Source of the DNA: Deltaproteobacteria bacterium | GTDB lineage: Bacteria > Desulfobacterota > DSM-4660 > Desulfatiglandales > B25-G16 | Direction: 5' to 3' | DNA: 6,359 nt | Assembly: GCA_003646935.1 (NCBI GenBank) | Contig: QMLW01000119.1 | Location: 1 to 6,359 of the forward strand | In this document: positions 1-5,412 of the stretch, piece after piece | Position numbering within the stretch: position 1 is the stretch's first letter | Layout of the letters: each line of letters starts with the position of its first letter | Position numbers and translations under genes: made by a program | The notes under the pieces: model-generated | What the model was told of the DNA's origin: nothing | The model's input: the letters and a program-made list of their open reading frames with translations, nothing else | The model's database searches: none

Positions 1-605
1 CGTGGGGTGGCGGCCCATCGTTGGGGATTTCGCTCGAAGGATGCCTTCCGATAACTTCTGTTCAAGGAGTTGAATGCGATATTCTGTCGCGCGTGACATA
101 CTCTGATGGCTGGCCTGAGGACAACGGGAACCCTGAATTCCTCTGAGATAGCCATGGCCAGCGAGACCATCTCCCTGGCCTCCTGGGGATTTGAGGGATC
201 GAGAACAGGGACCTTGGCCACCCGTGCCATAAATCGGGTGTCCTGTTCCGTCTGGGAGGAATGAGGGCCAGGATCATCGCATGAGATGATCACAAACCCC
301 CCGATCGTCCCCATATAGGCAGCGCTCATCAGGGAATCGGCAGCCACGTTGAGCCCCACCTGCTTCATGCAGCATGCTGCTCGCTTTCCCGTTATTGAGG
401 CCGCAAATGCCGTATCCAGGGCAACCTTTTCATTGGTAGACCACTCCACATAGGTGCCCAGGTTTTCCGATTTCACGAAGCGAATAACTTCTGGCAGGAT
501 TTCCGAGCTGGGTGTGCCCGGATAAGAGGTAACCACCTGACAACCAGCCTCTACGAGGCCCAGCGCGATTGCACCATTTCCAAGCAGGATCTCTTGTTTA
601 GTCAT
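1..605 (-). CDS. iorA: Indolepyruvate:ferredoxin oxidoreductase, alpha subunit (IorA), N-terminal part; continues beyond the left edge
   Basis: IorA is the large, thiamine diphosphate-dependent subunit of the cytoplasmic enzyme that oxidatively decarboxylates indolepyruvate and other arylpyruvates to aryl-acyl-CoA with ferredoxin as acceptor; the reverse direction is also possible in anaerobes. Only 201 codons are visible, covering the pyruvate:ferredoxin oxidoreductase N-terminal type domain. Recognisable family blocks are LLGNGAIALGLVEAG (residues 7-21), SYPGTPSSEI (27-36), EWSTNEKVAL (54-63, where Glu59 is the likely cofactor-contacting glutamate), MKQVGLNVAADSLM (80-93) and DDPGPHSSQTEQDTRF (110-125). 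The TPP pyrophosphate-binding part and the C-terminal ferredoxin-like 4Fe-4S domain of the family would lie outside the window, as would iorB. The ATG at 605-603 overlaps the end of the upstream small gene by 8 bases and has only a weak purine-rich site, suggesting translational coupling. Family assignment is firm; substrate preference among arylpyruvates is not shown by the sequence. Confidence 0.95.
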   Translation of the reverse strand, partial: MTKQEILLGNGAIALGLVEAGCQVVTSYPGTPSSEILPEVIRFVKSENLGTYVEWSTNEKVALDTAFAASITGKRAACCMKQVGLNVAADSLMSAAYMGTIGGFVIISCDDPGPHSSQTEQDTRFMARVAKVPVLDPSNPQEAREMVSLAMAISEEFRVPVVLRPAIRVCHARQNIAFNSLNRSYRKASFERNPQRWAATP

Positions 606-864
606 TCCGCTTTTTAGCTTTTTTTGCCTTCTCAACCAGACTTACCAGGCTCTCGATCTTGGGCTTCGGTGGAACGAATATTTGCTCTAGTTCTTCCTTT
701 GTGTAGTGATCTTCAAGGAACGTGAGTATCTCCATATGGCCTTGCCAACAACCGGCCATCCACCTGCAGGGAAGCATGTTGTTCTCGGTGCGGCAGAACA
801 GAAAGTTCACCTCACCCCCTATCCTGGGGCATCGAATCGTGTTGTCGTCATATTGTTCGATCAA
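598..864 (-). CDS. Small four-cysteine protein of unknown function, coupled to iorA
   Basis: I do not know a function for this protein. From the TTG at 864-862 it has 88 residues. Cysteines fall at 12, 24, 33 and 39 (C-X11-C-X8-C-X5-C) in an N-terminal block with motifs CPRIGGEV, FCRTE and LPCRWMAGCW; this pattern could bind zinc or an iron-sulfur cluster, but that is inference. The second half is helical and acidic-to-basic, with HYTKEELEQIF followed by a lysine-rich tail (about residues 79-86). I chose TTG because an AAGGGA-like site (870-875) lies five bases upstream; a GTG at 897 would add 11 residues but has no ribosome site. I recall similar short proteins beside iorA in deltaproteobacterial genomes, which I could not verify here. 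The stop codon lies inside the iorA start, so both are on one transcript. Possible roles are assembly, electron transfer or regulation of the oxidoreductase. Confidence 0.75.
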   Translation of the reverse strand: MIEQYDDNTIRCPRIGGEVNFLFCRTENNMLPCRWMAGCWQGHMEILTFLEDHYTKEELEQIFVPPKPKIESLVSLVEKAKKAKKRND

Positions 865-939
865 CGTATTCCCTTTTTTACGGTAAAGCCAGAGCACTCG
901 CTGGCATGAGGCGATGAAGTCTGCTGCTATCTTTTTATC

Positions 940-1025
940 GACAGGATTTACAGGATTTGTCTTTGCTTTTTGCCTTTCTTCTGGAAAGGCAATAAAATAA
1001 TCTTTTAGATCCTGTAAATCCTGTC
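940..1025. repeat. 86-base nested palindromic repeat with ACAGGATTT arms
   Basis: The outer arms are a perfect 17-bp inverted repeat: GACAGGATTTACAGGAT at 940-956 and its exact complement at 1009-1025. Each arm is itself a tandem duplication of a 9-mer: ACAGGATTT occurs at 941-949 and again at 950-958. Inside sits a second perfect inverted repeat, TTGCCTTTC (970-978) and GAAAGGCAA (984-992), around a 5-base loop. The whole unit can therefore fold as a long hairpin on either strand. This looks like a dispersed REP or MITE-like intergenic element rather than a gene. Neither strand has a clear U-tract after the stems, so it is not a textbook terminator, although it could stabilise the trpB2 3' end or reduce read-through to the small gene and iorA. 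Confidence 0.8.
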
Positions 1026-1040
1026 TAATTCAGTGAATAT

Positions 1041-1066
1041 GTGCCGTTATGTATATCCATAGGCAC
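1041..1066 (-). other. Bulged hairpin just after the trpB2 stop codon
   Basis: GTGCC-TATG and CATA-GGCAC pair as a 9-bp stem with a two-base bulge (1046-1047) and a six-base loop (1052-1057). It begins 7 bases downstream of the trpB2 stop on the minus strand. There is no run of T after it, so an intrinsic terminator is not supported; a 3'-end stabilising structure is possible. Confidence 0.35.
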
Positions 1067-1073
1067 AGCGATC

Positions 1074-2438
1074 TCAAGCCGGTACCTTGGGCATTTCAGC
1101 CTGCGCCTTCTTTACCTCCTCCTCAGGATAAGCATAATCCTCAAGTTTGCCCGATAGGTAGCGCTCATAGGCGGCCAAGTCAAAGTGTCCATGCCCGCTG
1201 TGAGCTATCAGTATTGTTTTTGCCTCACCAGACTCCTTACACTTGAGTGCCTCATCCATAGCTACCTTCAGATTGTGGCATGGCTCTGGACCAGTGATAA
1301 TGCCCTCAGTGCGGGCAAACTTTATCCCGGCCTCAAACACAGCAGTCTGATGCACGGCTACCGCTTCAACCAGGCCTAATTCATAGAGGTGGCATATTAT
1401 TGGTGCCATCCCATGATATCGCAGGCCGCCTGCATGAATTGGGGGTGGGATAAAGCCATGCCCCAGGGTATGCATCTTGAGCAGGGGCGTCAACCCAACT
1501 GAATCACCAAAATCATAGGCATACAGTCCCCTGGTCACGGTAGGGCAGCTTTCCGGTTCACAACAGATAACGCGCATATCCGGCTTTGCTCCGCTGATTT
1601 TATCCCTGATCCAGGGCAGGAATTGCCCGCCATAGTTTGAGCCACCGCCGATGTTGCCTACAATAATATCAGGGTAGGCATCCGCCATCTCCATTTGTTT
1701 CCGGCACTCTTCCCCCTGGATGGTCTGGTGAAGCAGGACATGGTTGAGCACGCTGCCCAAAGAATAGTGTGTATCATCACGACTCACCGCCTCTTCTACT
1801 GCCTCACTGATAGCAAGCCCCAGGCTGCCAGGGCAATCAGGCCATTTTTCAAGCATGTCTCGTCCTGCCTTTGTATCCGGGCTTGGGCTGGGGACACATT
1901 TTGCCCCCCATGTCTCCATGGCGATACGGCGGTATGGTTTCTGGTCATAGCTAATCCTAACCATATAGACCTTTATCTCTACACCGAAGAACGCACCGGC
2001 CAGACTAAGGGCACTACCCCACTGGCCGGCACCGGTCTCGGTGGTGATGCGTTTGATGCCCTCCTTCATATTATAGTAGCACTGAGCGGTAGCAGTATTG
2101 GGCTTGTGGCTACCGGCCTGGTTGGTGCCTTCATATTTAAAGAAGATCTTGGCCGGTGTATCCAGGGCCTTCTCCAGCCGATGTGCCCGATGCAATCGAG
2201 TAGGTCTCCAGGTTCGGTAAACCGCCTGCAGTTCCTCGGGGATTTCAATCCACCGTTCGGTGCTTACCTCCTGTTTAATAAGCTCCATGGGAAACAGGGG
2301 AGCCAGATCCTCCGGACCTATCGGCTTTCCCGTTCCTGGATGGAGGACTGGTGGTAGTGGCTCTGGCAAATCGGCCTGAATGTTATACCAATGAGTCGGC
2401 ATGTCCTTCTGGTCAAGGTCGTATATTGTCTTTTCCAT
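1074..2438 (-). CDS. trpB: Tryptophan synthase beta chain, TrpB2 type
   Basis: This PLP enzyme should join indole with serine (or, in some TrpB2 enzymes, O-phosphoserine) to give tryptophan in the cytoplasm. It has 454 residues, longer than classical TrpB1 (about 400), with the N-terminal extension typical of TrpB2. The PLP lysine is Lys112 in GSHKPNTA (109-116). The catalytic glutamate motif is TETGAGQWG (133-141, Glu134), the phosphate-binding loop is GNIGGGSNYGG (261-271), and SGHGHFDL (414-421) matches the C-terminal cofactor-contacting segment. The ATG at 2438 has a strong AAGGGGGGAA site at 2443-2452. No trpA or other trp biosynthetic gene is visible nearby; instead serA lies upstream and iorA downstream, which suits an indole-salvage or aromatic amino-acid role rather than the standard trp operon. 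Substrate choice (serine or phosphoserine) cannot be read from the motifs. The lineage call to TrpB2 is strong. Confidence 0.93.
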   Translation of the reverse strand: MEKTIYDLDQKDMPTHWYNIQADLPEPLPPVLHPGTGKPIGPEDLAPLFPMELIKQEVSTERWIEIPEELQAVYRTWRPTRLHRAHRLEKALDTPAKIFFKYEGTNQAGSHKPNTATAQCYYNMKEGIKRITTETGAGQWGSALSLAGAFFGVEIKVYMVRISYDQKPYRRIAMETWGAKCVPSPSPDTKAGRDMLEKWPDCPGSLGLAISEAVEEAVSRDDTHYSLGSVLNHVLLHQTIQGEECRKQMEMADAYPDIIVGNIGGGSNYGGQFLPWIRDKISGAKPDMRVICCEPESCPTVTRGLYAYDFGDSVGLTPLLKMHTLGHGFIPPPIHAGGLRYHGMAPIICHLYELGLVEAVAVHQTAVFEAGIKFARTEGIITGPEPCHNLKVAMDEALKCKESGEAKTILIAHSGHGHFDLAAYERYLSGKLEDYAYPEEEVKKAQAEMPKVPA

Positions 2439-2461
2439 TTCGTTCCCCCCTTACTATTTGT

Positions 2462-2512
2462 TTAGGTTTCTTTGACCCCCCGCGGGTCCTCCAAACATGG
2501 CGTGTCAGTCAA
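2462..2512 (-). CDS. Possible 16-residue leader peptide before trpB2
   Basis: A TTG codon at 2512-2510 is preceded by a near-perfect Shine-Dalgarno, GGAGGTGA (2517-2524), with ideal spacing of seven bases from GGAGG. The reading frame runs 16 codons (TDTPCLEDPRGVKET after the start) to a TAA at 2464-2462, which ends 23 bases before the trpB2 ATG. This ribosome site is stronger than that of most genes in the window, although no long gene follows it. The frame has no tryptophan codons, so it is not a classical trp attenuator. A 5-bp hairpin, GACCC/GGGTC (2474-2488), lies within the frame. The rest of the 134-base serA-trpB2 gap shows no terminator or clear promoter. The peptide itself is unproven; the ribosome site is directly visible. 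Confidence 0.35.
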   Translation of the reverse strand: MTDTPCLEDPRGVKET

Positions 2513-2572
2513 AAAATCACCTCCCCTCAGTGGTTTTTGTTATTGCACATTTCCTTGATGACGGTCAATGAC

Positions 2573-4153
2573 TTACAGCTCAATTCTTCTTACCGAGTAA
2601 ACGTCCTCGAGATCCCGCAATATTTCAAGAACCTCATCATTCGCCGTAACATTGGTGGCCAAGAAGATCACGTTTTGCTTCTTTTGCTTTTCCTCGCCGA
2701 CCGCCATTCTGCTGATATTTACCTGGTGTTTGCCTAAGGTGCTCGTAATCTTGCCAATGACACCAGGCTTATCCACGTTATTGATGAAGAGGTTGTGACC
2801 CTCTGGAATCGCCTCGAGGTGAAAATCATTAATCCTCACAATCCTGAGGAATTTGTTGCCGAATATGGTACCTGAGACAATCTTGTCGCCTTCGGAGGTC
2901 TTGACTGTCAGCTTGATGAGGCTTGAAAAATCCTCTGACGTCTTGGTCTTGGATTCCACCACCCGTATCTCCCTTTCGGCTGCTATGAGCGGTGCGTTGA
3001 CATAGTTTACTTCATCTCTGAGGATTGGGGTGAGAAGACCTTTGAGCGTGGCAGTGGTGAGGGGGGTAACATCGTAGTTGGCAACCATCCCGAAGTAATT
3101 CAGATGAACTTCCAGGATTGCGCTGTCGACGAGCTGCGTCTGAAGGGAGCCCATCCTTTCGGCCAGCACGGCGTATGGCCTGAGGATATTAATCAACTCA
3201 GGGCTTATGCTTGGGACATTCACAGCATTCTTCACGGAGCCATATATAAGGTAATCGACGATCTGTTCTGCAATGTCTTTAGACACCTTGTCCTGCGCCT
3301 CTCTTGTTGATGCGCCGAGATGGGGCGTACATATGAAGTTGGGGAGATTCATGAGCTTAGTCTTGCCTGGCGGCTCAATGCTAAAGACATCCAAGGCGGC
3401 GCCTGCAAGGTGCCCCGATTTCAAGGCATCGTACAGGTCATCCTCATTGACGATATCTCCGCGGGCACAGTTGATAAGCATTGCCCCCTGTTTCATCCTG
3501 GAGATCGTCTTCTTGTTTATCATATTGGTTGTTTCAGCTGTGATGGGGGTATGGATGGTGATGTAATCGGATCTTCGCAGGAGCTCATCAAAGGAGACGG
3601 GCTCGAGATCCAGTTTCTCGATGGTCTCCGGCTTGATGTAGGGATCATAGGCGATAACCTTCATAAGCAGTCCTTTTGCCCTCTCAGCTACGAGCCTGCC
3701 TATCCTCCCAACCCCGATTATGCCAAGTGTCTTGTTGAATATTTCCCATCCCTCGAATTTTTTCTTTTCCCATTTTCCCGCCTTAAGGGATGCCGTGGCC
3801 TGGGGAATATTGCGGGACAGGGACATGATCATTGCAATGGTGTGCTCTGCTGCGGTAATGGTGTTGCCCTCGGGCGTATTCATTACCACAACCCCCCTTT
3901 TGCTAGCGGCGGGAATATCAATGTTATCCAGGCCGATGCCGGCACGGCCAATAACCTTGAGATTTTGGGCCTTCTCAATGATGTCGGCGGTAACCCTGGT
4001 GGCGCTCCTGATAACCAGCGCATCGTATTGCCCGATGATGCCTTTTAACTCTTCAGCCGTGAGGCCGGTATTTACATCGACCTTGATGTCAGGGCTCTCC
4101 TGGAGTATCTCTATGCCTACGTCCGATAACGGATCACTCACGAGAACCTTCAT
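2573..4153 (-). CDS. serA: D-3-phosphoglycerate dehydrogenase
   Basis: SerA carries out the first step of serine synthesis, NAD-dependent oxidation of 3-phosphoglycerate to 3-phosphohydroxypyruvate, in the cytoplasm. The protein has 526 residues, the usual size of the long (type 1) form. The N-terminal substrate domain opens with KVLVSDPLSDVGIEIL, and the nucleotide-binding domain carries GVGRIG (147-152) and the NAD-selecting Asp170 in AYDPY. The catalytic triad is present: Arg231 (NCARGD), Glu260 (SIEPP) and His278 (PHLGAS). An ASB (allosteric substrate-binding) domain follows at about 320-445, then a C-terminal ACT domain (about 453-526, with NNVDKPGVIGKI), so serine feedback control is likely. 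The ATG at 4153 has GAGGTAA upstream. No serB or serC is nearby. Placed before trpB2, it could supply serine or phosphoserine to that enzyme. All key residues are intact and I see no frame disruption. Confidence 0.97.
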   Translation of the reverse strand: MKVLVSDPLSDVGIEILQESPDIKVDVNTGLTAEELKGIIGQYDALVIRSATRVTADIIEKAQNLKVIGRAGIGLDNIDIPAASKRGVVVMNTPEGNTITAAEHTIAMIMSLSRNIPQATASLKAGKWEKKKFEGWEIFNKTLGIIGVGRIGRLVAERAKGLLMKVIAYDPYIKPETIEKLDLEPVSFDELLRRSDYITIHTPITAETTNMINKKTISRMKQGAMLINCARGDIVNEDDLYDALKSGHLAGAALDVFSIEPPGKTKLMNLPNFICTPHLGASTREAQDKVSKDIAEQIVDYLIYGSVKNAVNVPSISPELINILRPYAVLAERMGSLQTQLVDSAILEVHLNYFGMVANYDVTPLTTATLKGLLTPILRDEVNYVNAPLIAAEREIRVVESKTKTSEDFSSLIKLTVKTSEGDKIVSGTIFGNKFLRIVRINDFHLEAIPEGHNLFINNVDKPGVIGKITSTLGKHQVNISRMAVGEEKQKKQNVIFLATNVTANDEVLEILRDLEDVYSVRRIEL

Positions 4154-4206
4154 GGGTTCTTTACCTCGCGTCTGAAAAATTGGGCGTGTTGCCTACAGCG
4201 CTTACT

Positions 4207-4235
4207 CATATAGTCGATAGAATAATGGCGAACAA
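4207..4235 (-). promoter_or_regulatory. Weak candidate sigma70 promoter for serA
   Basis: On the minus strand TTGTTC (4235-4230) and TATATG (4212-4207) are separated by exactly 17 bases, about 55 bases before the serA ATG. Both hexamers match the consensus only partly (3/6 and 4/6). Position and spacing are the main support. Confidence 0.3.
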
Positions 4236-4239
4236 TCTG

Positions 4240-4268
4240 TCTATAAAATCGTGAAACGATTTTATAGA
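4240..4268. other. 13-bp perfect AT-rich hairpin upstream of serA
   Basis: TCTATAAAATCGT (4240-4252) and its exact complement (4256-4268) form a perfect stem around a three-base loop GAA. A stem this long is unlikely by chance in this small region. It lies just upstream of the candidate serA promoter. It lacks the GC-rich stem and T-run of a terminator on either strand, so an operator, a structure in a longer serA leader, or a repeat remnant are the alternatives. Confidence 0.6.
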
Positions 4269-4284
4269 TTGAATATCATGCGCG

Positions 4285-4428
4285 ATGAAAAAGATAAAGC
4301 AGTTACTTGCTTTTGAGATACATCAATGTGGCGTTCAACTAGGATCATTAATACTTCCACAATTAAGGAAAGGCTGGAAAAATCGAATTCCTGAAACGTT
4401 GACACTAACCGATGAGAAATACTGCTGA
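4285..4428 (+). CDS. Doubtful 47-residue ORF in the intergenic region
   Basis: An ATG at 4285 opens a 47-codon frame ending in TGA at 4426-4428. The product begins MKKIKQLLAFEI, is basic overall and ends in DEKYC. I recognise no family, and there is no Shine-Dalgarno before the ATG. It may be a chance frame or the remnant of a decayed gene; it begins 17 bases after the AT-rich hairpin. Confidence 0.15.
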   Translation: MKKIKQLLAFEIHQCGVQLGSLILPQLRKGWKNRIPETLTLTDEKYC

Positions 4429-4450
4429 TTCCACCCAATTTGCTTTTCCC

Positions 4451-4479
4451 TCCCTACATGATACGATGTTACCTGTCAA
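4451..4479 (-). promoter_or_regulatory. Candidate distal promoter element (perfect TTGACA) facing serA
   Basis: The minus strand carries a perfect -35 hexamer TTGACA (4479-4474). Seventeen bases later is TAGGGA (4456-4451), a poor -10 match. If active, it would give serA a leader of roughly 290 bases that includes the 13-bp hairpin. The -35 is clear, the promoter as a whole is uncertain. Confidence 0.22.
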
Positions 4480-4525
4480 GGAATTTTTTACCTCCAGGCG
4501 TGATCAAAGCAAGGCCCCATCTAAT

Positions 4526-4612
4526 TTAGACGGCAATACCTTTCCGTCCTTGACGTAATTCCTTGATAATCTGTTCAGAGAGAGGTATCTTGCGAGAGAA
4601 ATTTCGTGGCAT
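4526..4612 (-). CDS. Doubtful 28-residue ORF, protein-like in composition
   Basis: From the ATG at 4612 this frame gives 28 residues, containing KIPLSEQIIKELRQGRKGIAV-like basic helical sequence, and stops at TAA (4528-4526). The frame is open back to 4651, and a TTG at 4642 would make it 38 residues. The composition looks more like a real protein end than random sequence, but there is no Shine-Dalgarno and I recognise no family. It could be the surviving tail of a lost gene; its 5' side overlaps the racemase promoter. Confidence 0.15.
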   Translation of the reverse strand: MPRNFSRKIPLSEQIIKELRQGRKGIAV

Positions 4613-4627
4613 GTCATTGCTAACGGC

Positions 4628-4658
4628 TTGTCTGTTTTTCAATTGAAAAGCTTATAAT
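4628..4658 (+). promoter_or_regulatory. Candidate sigma70 promoter of the racemase operon
   Basis: A perfect -10 hexamer TATAAT (4653-4658) lies about 50 bases before the racemase start. The best -35 is TTGTCT (4628-4633, 4/6) with a 19-base spacer, somewhat longer than ideal. Transcription would start near 4665. Confidence 0.5.
4636..4649. promoter_or_regulatory. Perfect 14-bp palindrome in the promoter spacer, possible operator
   Basis: TTTTCAATTGAAAA is fully self-complementary and sits between the candidate -35 and -10 of the racemase operon, where a dimeric repressor or a MerR-type activator could act. The 19-base spacer is the length seen in MerR-type promoters, but no such regulator gene is in the window. 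A chance AT-rich palindrome remains possible. Confidence 0.4.
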
Positions 4659-4664
4659 CGCAAA

Positions 4665-4682
4665 ACTTCATGACTTGAAGTC
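4665..4682. promoter_or_regulatory. Second small palindrome near the predicted transcription start
   Basis: ACTTCA (4665-4670) and TGAAGT (4676-4681) form a 6-bp inverted repeat with a five-base gap; the overlapping GACTTGAAGTC (4672-4682) is also palindromic about its centre. It lies at or just after the expected start of the racemase transcript, so it may be an operator or a short leader hairpin. Confidence 0.25.
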
Positions 4683-4709
4683 TCTAACCATGGCCTTAGG
4701 GGGATGAAC

Positions 4710-5408
4710 ATGAAAACCATTGGCCTTATCGGGGGAATGAGTTGGGAATCATCGGCCGAGTATTACAGGATTATGAATGAGACCGTTAAGGAGGAACTTG
4801 GTGGATTACATTCTGTGAAATGCATCCTGTACTCAGTTGATTTTGAGGAGATTGCAGCCCTCCAGCACAAAGGTGAGTGGATTGAGCTCACAAAGCTAAT
4901 GATCGACTTTGCACGGAGGTTGGAGGATGCAGGTGCCGATTTTATCGTTATCACTACAAACACCATGCATAAGATGGCTGAAGAGGTTCAGGGCAATATA
5001 CACATACCGCTCCTTCATATCGCTGATGCGACCGCGGAGAAGATAATTGAGAAAGGAGTGCATACGCCTGGTTTGCTGGGGACTAAATTTACCATGGAGG
5101 AAGATTTCTATAAGGGGAGATTACGGGAGAAGTATGAGCTCGAGGTAATCGTTCCTACAGATACCGACAGAAACGCCGTCGATGAAATTATTTATAATGA
5201 GCTCTGTGTTGGGATTATCAAGCAGGCGTCAAAGGAAAAATTTCAAGAGGTGATCAAGGAGCTTGTTTCACGGGGTGCGGACGGGGTGATATTGGGCTGC
5301 ACGGAGATCCCGCTCTTGATTTCCCAGGAGGATGTGGATGTGCCATTGTTTGATACGACAGCGATACATTCACGAGCTGCTGTTGAGTTGGCCTTACGAG
5401 AGGAGTGA
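4710..5408 (+). CDS. Amino-acid racemase of the Asp/Glu racemase superfamily, YgeA-like
   Basis: This cytoplasmic, PLP-independent racemase should interconvert L- and D-forms of an amino acid through two facing active-site residues. I chose the ATG at 4710 rather than 4704 because AGGGGG directly abuts 4704 but sits six bases from 4710, and the family usually begins MKTIGLIGGMSWES. From 4710 the protein has 232 residues. The first active-site motif is TTNTMHK, with Thr83 where classical aspartate racemases have cysteine; the second is GCTEIPLL with Cys197. This Thr83/Cys197 pair and numbering match what I recall for E. coli YgeA, reported to act on L-Asp/L-Glu and later as a broad-specificity racemase best on homoserine. 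The substrate here is therefore open. The gene ends four bases before the SDR-like gene and its final codons contain that gene's AGGAG site, so they probably form one operon. No PLP or ATP motif is expected or seen. Confidence 0.92.
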   Translation: MKTIGLIGGMSWESSAEYYRIMNETVKEELGGLHSVKCILYSVDFEEIAALQHKGEWIELTKLMIDFARRLEDAGADFIVITTNTMHKMAEEVQGNIHIPLLHIADATAEKIIEKGVHTPGLLGTKFTMEEDFYKGRLREKYELEVIVPTDTDRNAVDEIIYNELCVGIIKQASKEKFQEVIKELVSRGADGVILGCTEIPLLISQEDVDVPLFDTTAIHSRAAVELALREE

Positions 5409-5412
5409 CGCC

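Larger units (their letters stand above)
4154..4709. other. Divergent intergenic region between serA and the racemase operon
   Basis: About 550 bases separate two start codons that point away from each other. The region contains candidate promoters in both directions, an AT-rich hairpin, two short doubtful ORFs and palindromes near the right-hand promoter, each listed separately. There is also a spaced 10-bp inverted repeat, TCAAGGAATT at 4476-4485 and its complement at 4557-4566. I recognise no tRNA, riboswitch class, CRISPR or insertion-sequence end. The length is more than two promoters need, so a decayed gene or a long serA leader is possible. Confidence 0.7.

Noticed and set aside
62..277. 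71-residue open frame on the minus strand
   Set aside because: It is out of frame with iorA on the same strand, and the IorA frame carries the family motifs.
940..1025. Intrinsic terminator after trpB2
   Set aside because: The stems are strong, but neither strand has a T-run directly after them; repeat-element symmetry explains the structure better.
1695..2357. 220-residue open frame on the plus strand
   Set aside because: It lies fully antisense to trpB2, whose PLP and loop motifs are intact; its translation has no recognisable domain.
2439..2572. Classical trp attenuator before trpB2
   Set aside because: The short frames present contain no tryptophan codons, and no terminator with a T-run is seen.
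3320..4048. 242-residue open frame on the plus strand, and a 151-residue frame at 3720-4175
   Set aside because: Both are antisense to serA, which keeps all its catalytic residues; they are shadows of its codon use.
4704..4709. Racemase start at the first ATG (4704)
   Set aside because: The AGGGGG ribosome site directly abuts this ATG, and the family N-terminus begins at the second ATG, 4710.
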